A DNA stretch of 36,679 nucleotides from CAJQQK01 sp049116495 (GTDB taxonomy: Bacteria; Pseudomonadota; Alphaproteobacteria; Rhizobiales; Hyphomicrobiaceae): the NCBI GenBank assembly GCA_049116495.1, contig JAGDYV010000015.1, positions 1 through 36,679 of the forward strand, in the 5' to 3' direction. The position numbers and the translations under genes are program-made. Below are positions 33,882 to 36,679 of the stretch, one piece after another. Each line of letters begins with the position of its first letter. Positions within the stretch are counted from its first letter, which is position 1. The notes beneath the pieces are model-generated. The model worked only from the letters and a program-made list of their open reading frames with translations, was not told the DNA's origin and made no database searches.

Positions 33882-34390
33882 GATCGTGTCTCCGCCAGCA
33901 AGGCGAGGCCGGCCGAGAGGCGGACCTGATAGCCCATAAAGGCAACGAGTTCGGTGAGACGCACGATGTCGGCATCGCTGATGCCGGCGGCTTGCAGCAC
34001 CTTGATGTCATCGGCGGTGGTGTCGCGCGGGTTGGTCGCGACGCGGTCGACGAAACGAAGGGCGGCGGCCAACGTCGCGTCCGGACTCGCGGCCGCGGGA
34101 TCGGCAAGCGCGGCATGCGGGGAGGGGCCGGCCATCGCCGCGTAGGCCGTGGCGAGCGCGTCGGAGCGGTTGTGGCGCGCGATGCGGGCGGCAAGCGCCG
34201 CGCGCAGGTCATGCGGCCAGGCACCGGCGTCGGTCGGGCGTAGGACGGCGTCCTCGGCGGTCTGTGTCATCGCCAGGATGCCGGAGCGGAGCTCGATGGC
34301 GGCCGCGGCCGGTGTGCCGGGGGCGGCGCCGCTGGCGGCGACCGCGGTGGTGGTCCAGGGGACGGGGGTGTCGGATGCGGGGGCTGCCAT
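33878..34390 (-). CDS. CMD-domain protein without redox cysteines (Avi_7170-like)
   Basis: From ATG 34390 the protein has 170 residues and is very rich in alanine. It has the helical CMD outline (LRAALAARIARHNRSDALATAY, later TTADDIKVLQAAGISDADIV and LVAFMGYQVRLSAGLALL) but no CxxC motif. Together with the downstream gene it matches the known pair of CMD proteins (Avi_7170 with Avi_7169), in which this partner is the cysteine-free one. GAAGG lies 8 nt before the start. Both overlap by 4 nt and probably form a heteromeric complex (inference). Confidence 0.75.
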   Translation of the reverse strand: MAAPASDTPVPWTTTAVAASGAAPGTPAAAAIELRSGILAMTQTAEDAVLRPTDAGAWPHDLRAALAARIARHNRSDALATAYAAMAGPSPHAALADPAAASPDATLAAALRFVDRVATNPRDTTADDIKVLQAAGISDADIVRLTELVAFMGYQVRLSAGLALLAETRS

Positions 34391-34480
34391 CAGTATGCCT
34401 TCGGGTTCGGTGGAAGGGTCAGGGTACACGATTTGGCGTCGGCGTGCAGGGCGGAAGATGTGCGCGCCGGGCGGCGCGGC

Positions 34481-34531
34481 GGGGCTGCCGCCCCCGCACC
34501 CCGCCCGGAAGGGGACCTCCCGGACCCACCC
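34481..34531. repeat. GC-rich inverted-repeat cluster
   Basis: GGGG-ctgccg-CCCC (34481-34494) and CCGG...CCGG around AAGGGGACCTC (34505-34523) form short GC-only stems. It resembles the GC-rich intergenic repeats common in alphaproteobacterial genomes (from memory). It lies upstream of the CMD gene pair and just ahead of the accessory stretch. Confidence 0.4.
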
Positions 34532-34738
34532 TGTTTAAGACGGGATGTTCCAAGGAAGTCTCGACGCGCATTGCCACGCCGGACGCCTGGTCGTGTTTTT
34601 GCGCCTCGCGCGAACGGATCGCCGAAGGTTTGAACATTCAAGGGGTACGGAGCGACAACGCGACCGCATCCGATTTAATTTTTGAGCGACGCGCTGTCGC
34701 CCCGTGCAGGATTTATCGCTGAGTCACGCCTCTTTTAA

Positions 34739-34926
34739 GCTGCGGGCACCTGGGACTTGCACCCAGGCAGGACGGCAGGGCGTCACGATAACGCCGGACG
34801 TACGTTGCACCGGCGCGTGACCTGCAGCCCGCCCCCTCCCGTGGACGCCTCGGGACGAGCGGCCCCTTGGTGGGCGGGATACGAGGAGGCTACGGCCGGT
34901 GAGGAAGGGGGAGGATAAGTTTTTTT
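34739..34926 (+). ncRNA. Candidate structured RNA ending in a T-run
   Basis: This non-coding stretch folds into several nested stems on the plus strand: GCGGGC (34742-34747) with GCCCGC (34827-34832); inside it CCTGGG-acttgca-CCCAGG (34749-34767); and GTCACG plus CGCCGG (34782-34797) with CCGGCGCGTGAC (34810-34821). A second half closes CCTCCC with GGGAGG and contains CCTCG/CGAGG. It ends in seven T residues (34920-34926). The layout fits a small RNA of about 190 nt with an intrinsic terminator. It matches no RNA family I recognise (not tmRNA, 4.5S or RNase P RNA). It may equally be repeat-derived sequence. No protein frame here is convincing. Confidence 0.3.
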
Positions 34927-35035
34927 GGAGAACGTGATCCATCGATCGCTCCAAACGCTCCGTCATTGCCGCGCGCACGTAGGATTGTCCGGTGAAATCC
35001 AGCGCTCTGGTTTGCAATGTGTCATCGCCACCCCA

Positions 35036-35168
35036 CCGTCGTCATGCCGGCGCAGGCCGGCATCCGTTCAAGTCGCCGCAAGGCGCGGCGGTCGAGGTAC
35101 GGATTGGCCGCAACGCAGCGTATCAAATCGGCTTGGACAGACCCCGGCCTGCGCCGGGGTGACGACGG
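35036..35168. repeat. REP-like palindrome doublet in inverted orientation
   Basis: Two related palindromes face each other. Unit A (35044-35063) is ATGCCGGC-GCAG-GCCGGCAT. Unit B (35141-35160) is ACCCCGGC-CTGC-GCCGGGGT. The reverse complement of B matches A over the core and flanks; both carry CCGTCGTCA outside, at 35036 and, inverted, at 35168. The 133-bp doublet has the layout of a bacterial interspersed mosaic or MITE-like element. The compensating base changes between A and B keep the stems perfect, indicating that RNA or DNA pairing is conserved. Confidence 0.75.
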
Positions 35169-35329
35169 AGGTTGCGCCACCGCCCGTCGCAACTTCGAGT
35201 CTCAATCGACCAAAATCAGGGCGACCCGAACGGAACCGGGTACTTTCGTCAGCCATGGCCGGCGTGTTCCCGACAGCCTTGCACGTGCACGAATATGGGA
35301 ACACAAGCGAAACAACACCAACACGTGTG

Positions 35330-35662
35330 TTAGCGGGTTGTTCCGGCCTGCCCACTCGGCCCCTGGAGCGCAATGCCGTTGCTTCCATCGAACAAATCCG
35401 CCCACGTTGGGTTCATCTCTTCGATCAACCGAACCTTCCAGAGACGGTTCCATTTCTTGAGCTGCTTTTCGCGCCGGATCGCCACTTCCATGGTTGGGTG
35501 CGCTTCGTAGTAGACGAGACGATGCACACGGTAACGCTTCGTGAACCCATCCCGGAGGTCTGCACGGTGGACGATGGTTCGGGCAAGCAATGTGCTGGTG
35601 ACGCCGAGATAAAGCGTGCCATTCGGTTGGCTCGCGAGAATGCAAACGCAGGGCTGTTTCAT
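35330..35662 (-). CDS. Single-domain GIY-YIG nuclease-like protein, GIY motif altered
   Basis: From ATG 35662 the protein has 110 residues, typical of single-domain GIY-YIG proteins. NGTLYLGVTS is the YIG-type segment. GFTKRYRVHRLVYYEAH and the catalytic-glutamate stretch MEVAIRREKQLKKW are strongly conserved, as is NPTWADLF near the end. In place of the usual YVYILAS the start reads CVCILAS, so the GIY tyrosine is a cysteine and activity is questionable. ATG 35674 is an alternative start. The gene lies between palindromic repeats at 35036-35168 and 35711-35748. The family call is good; the role (repeat mobility, repair or degraded relic) is unknown. A longer plus-strand frame over the same bases is its shadow. 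Confidence 0.78.
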   Translation of the reverse strand: MKQPCVCILASQPNGTLYLGVTSTLLARTIVHRADLRDGFTKRYRVHRLVYYEAHPTMEVAIRREKQLKKWNRLWKVRLIEEMNPTWADLFDGSNGIALQGPSGQAGTTR

Positions 35663-35710
35663 AGTGTGTGGCATCGTCGGTAGTCTACCGAGCCGGGACA
35701 CTTGTGGAAG

Positions 35711-35748
35711 CTTACTTGGGTTCCCGCACAGGCGGCAACCCAAGTAAG
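35711..35748. repeat. Long perfect palindrome upstream of the GIY-YIG gene
   Basis: CTTACTTGGGTT (35711-35722) and AACCCAAGTAAG (35737-35748) form a perfect 12-bp stem. The loop contains GCACAGGC, close to the GCGCAGGC core of the palindromes at 35036-35168, so it may be a diverged member of the same family. It lies 49 nt upstream of the GIY-YIG start codon. Confidence 0.65.
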
Positions 35749-35880
35749 ATAGCTCCAACACGTATATCAGAGGATCGTGCCGCATCGATCAGCCAGGCCA
35801 TTCGCAAAGTGCATGGCGGACTATGGTGGCGCCCACAAACGCGGTTTCAATCCACCGTTTGCATCCGCGATTGACGAAAA

Positions 35881-35910
35881 ATGGGTCCTCGGCATAAAGC
35901 CGAGGATGAC
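35881..35910. repeat. REP-like palindrome, TCCTCGGC type
   Basis: TCCTCGGC (35886-35893) and GCCGAGGA (35899-35906) form an 8-bp stem with loop ATAAA, followed by TGAC as in the unit at 35141-35164. It is a further palindromic unit. The rest of 35663-36003 shows no gene or other clear signal. Confidence 0.55.
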
Positions 35911-36003
35911 AAAGGGGAGGGTGTCGCGACAACGCAACCGGACTCCAGGGCGATAGGACGAAACGACAAACACTGGACTCGGGGCCCCGGTTCACTTCAA
36001 GCC

Positions 36004-36679
36004 TCACCCAGCCTTCCGCCGGCCCTTCACACCCGCCGTCTTTTTCCCCGCGCCATCAGTCTTCGCAGCAGCCGCAATCTTCACGCGCTTCTTCGCCGGT
36101 GCCTTGGTTGCCGTGCCAGCCTTTTTCGGCGCCACCTTCTTCTTCAACGCACCGCCACCGCGCCGGTTGAACAGACCCGCCAGAAACTGCCCCGTGTAGC
36201 TGGCCTTGTTGGCCGCGACGTCCTCCGGCGTGCCTTGCGCGACGATCTGGCCGCCGCCGTCGCCGCCTTCGGGGCCAAGGTCGATGATCCAGTCGGCGGT
36301 CTTGATGACTTCGAGGTTGTGTTCGATCACCGCGATCGTGTTGCCGGCGTCGACCAGCTCGTGGAGCACGTCGAGCAGTTTGGCGACGTCGTGGAAATGC
36401 AGGCCTGTCGTCGGTTCGTCGAGGATGTAGAGCGTCCGCCCGGTCGCGCGGCGCGAGAGTTCCTTGGCGAGCTTGACGCGTTGCGCCTCGCCGCCTGACA
36501 AGGTCGTCGCCTGCTGGCCGACCTTGATGTAGCCGAGGCCGACGCGGCGCAGGGTCTCCATCTTGTCGCGGATCGACGGCACCGCCTGGAAGAAGATGCA
36601 GGCTTCCTCGACGGTCATGTCGAGGACCTGGGCAATCGACTTGTCGCGGAATTTGATTTCAAGCGTCTCGCGGTTGTAG
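36004..36679 (-). CDS. uvrA: UvrABC excinuclease subunit A, C-terminal part (5' end outside window)
   Basis: UvrA is the damage-sensing ABC ATPase of nucleotide excision repair. The visible part begins at the window edge with YNRETLEIKFRDKSIAQVLD and continues into MTVEEACIFF. The second ABC cassette has the signature TTLSGGEAQRVKLAKEL, Walker B (YILDEPTTGLHFHDV) and H-loop (VIEHNLEVIKTADWIIDLGP). After the usual end (GQFLAGLF) there is an added tail of about 50 residues, nearly all lysine, alanine, glycine and arginine, resembling histone H1-like tails. Many alphaproteobacterial UvrA proteins end earlier. The tail may help bind DNA non-specifically (inference). The gene is presumably SOS-regulated in this group, but its promoter is outside the window. 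Confidence 0.96.
   Translation of the reverse strand, partial: YNRETLEIKFRDKSIAQVLDMTVEEACIFFQAVPSIRDKMETLRRVGLGYIKVGQQATTLSGGEAQRVKLAKELSRRATGRTLYILDEPTTGLHFHDVAKLLDVLHELVDAGNTIAVIEHNLEVIKTADWIIDLGPEGGDGGGQIVAQGTPEDVAANKASYTGQFLAGLFNRRGGGALKKKVAPKKAGTATKAPAKKRVKIAAAAKTDGAGKKTAGVKGRRKAG

Noticed and set aside
34743..34833. tRNA-like reading of the minus strand (T-arm-like hairpin closed by a 6-bp stem)
   Set aside because: No D-arm or anticodon arm, a central stem far too long, and no CCA or correct spacing; kept only as part of a structured-RNA candidate.
34925..35683. 252-codon plus-strand open frame over the GIY-YIG gene and REP doublet
   Set aside because: It runs across palindromic repeats and the antisense of a well-conserved GIY-YIG domain, with no recognisable motif; it is a shadow frame.
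1..36679. CRISPR arrays, prophage genes, rRNA or tRNA genes
   Set aside because: No regularly spaced direct repeats, phage genes or RNA gene signatures were seen anywhere in the window.

Overview
This window comes from an alphaproteobacterium of moderate G+C, probably a Rhodospirillales-like lineage (inference). The evidence is the gene order proS-lolC-lolD-dnaE and rpsB-tsf-pyrH-frr-uppS-cdsA-dxr-rseP-bamA-lpxD-fabZ-lpxA-lpxI-lpxB, LpxI in place of LpxH, a short-type prolyl-tRNA synthetase, a ribosomal protein S2 with a C-terminal helix-hairpin-helix extension, and a LexA box of the alphaproteobacterial GTTC-N7-GTTC type.

Layout. (1) 1-8304, plus strand: the end of proS, the lipoprotein-release ABC pair lolC/lolD, a saccharopine-dehydrogenase-like protein fused to DUF4166, and dnaE. 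(2) 8503-25070, plus strand: a long housekeeping cluster covering translation (S2, EF-Ts, ribosome recycling factor), UMP kinase, isoprenoid and phospholipid precursors (UppS, CdsA, Dxr), the envelope machinery (RseP, BamA) and lipid A synthesis (LpxD, FabZ, LpxA, LpxI, LpxB). It ends at a strong nested stem-loop terminator. (3) 25133-28094, minus strand: gltX and gltA, with a near-consensus promoter in front of gltA. (4) comEC on the plus strand, converging on lexA on the minus strand. lexA has a LexA box inside its promoter spacer. (5) 31648-34390: a thiamine-diphosphate enzyme of the acetolactate synthase type, converging on a translationally coupled pair of AhpD/CMD-family genes. (6) 34391-36003: an accessory stretch with GC-rich repeats, a structured RNA candidate ending in a T-run, several REP-like palindromes and a single-domain GIY-YIG nuclease gene. 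(7) The 3' end of uvrA on the minus strand.

Most genes are standard housekeeping. The unusual items are: a 310-bp MITE-like element with 31/32-nt terminal inverted repeats inserted at the TA of the tsf stop codon; an LpxI of 440 residues whose extra C-terminal part looks like a second, catalytically dead copy of the LpxI C-terminal domain; a GIY-YIG gene flanked by palindromic repeats, with its GIY tyrosine apparently lost; a hairpin-rich 625-nt gap between bamA and lpxD where many relatives carry skp; an Asp-to-Asn change in the CdsA signature; and a highly folded non-coding region at 34739-34926.

All function calls come from reading motifs by eye. No database search was possible.
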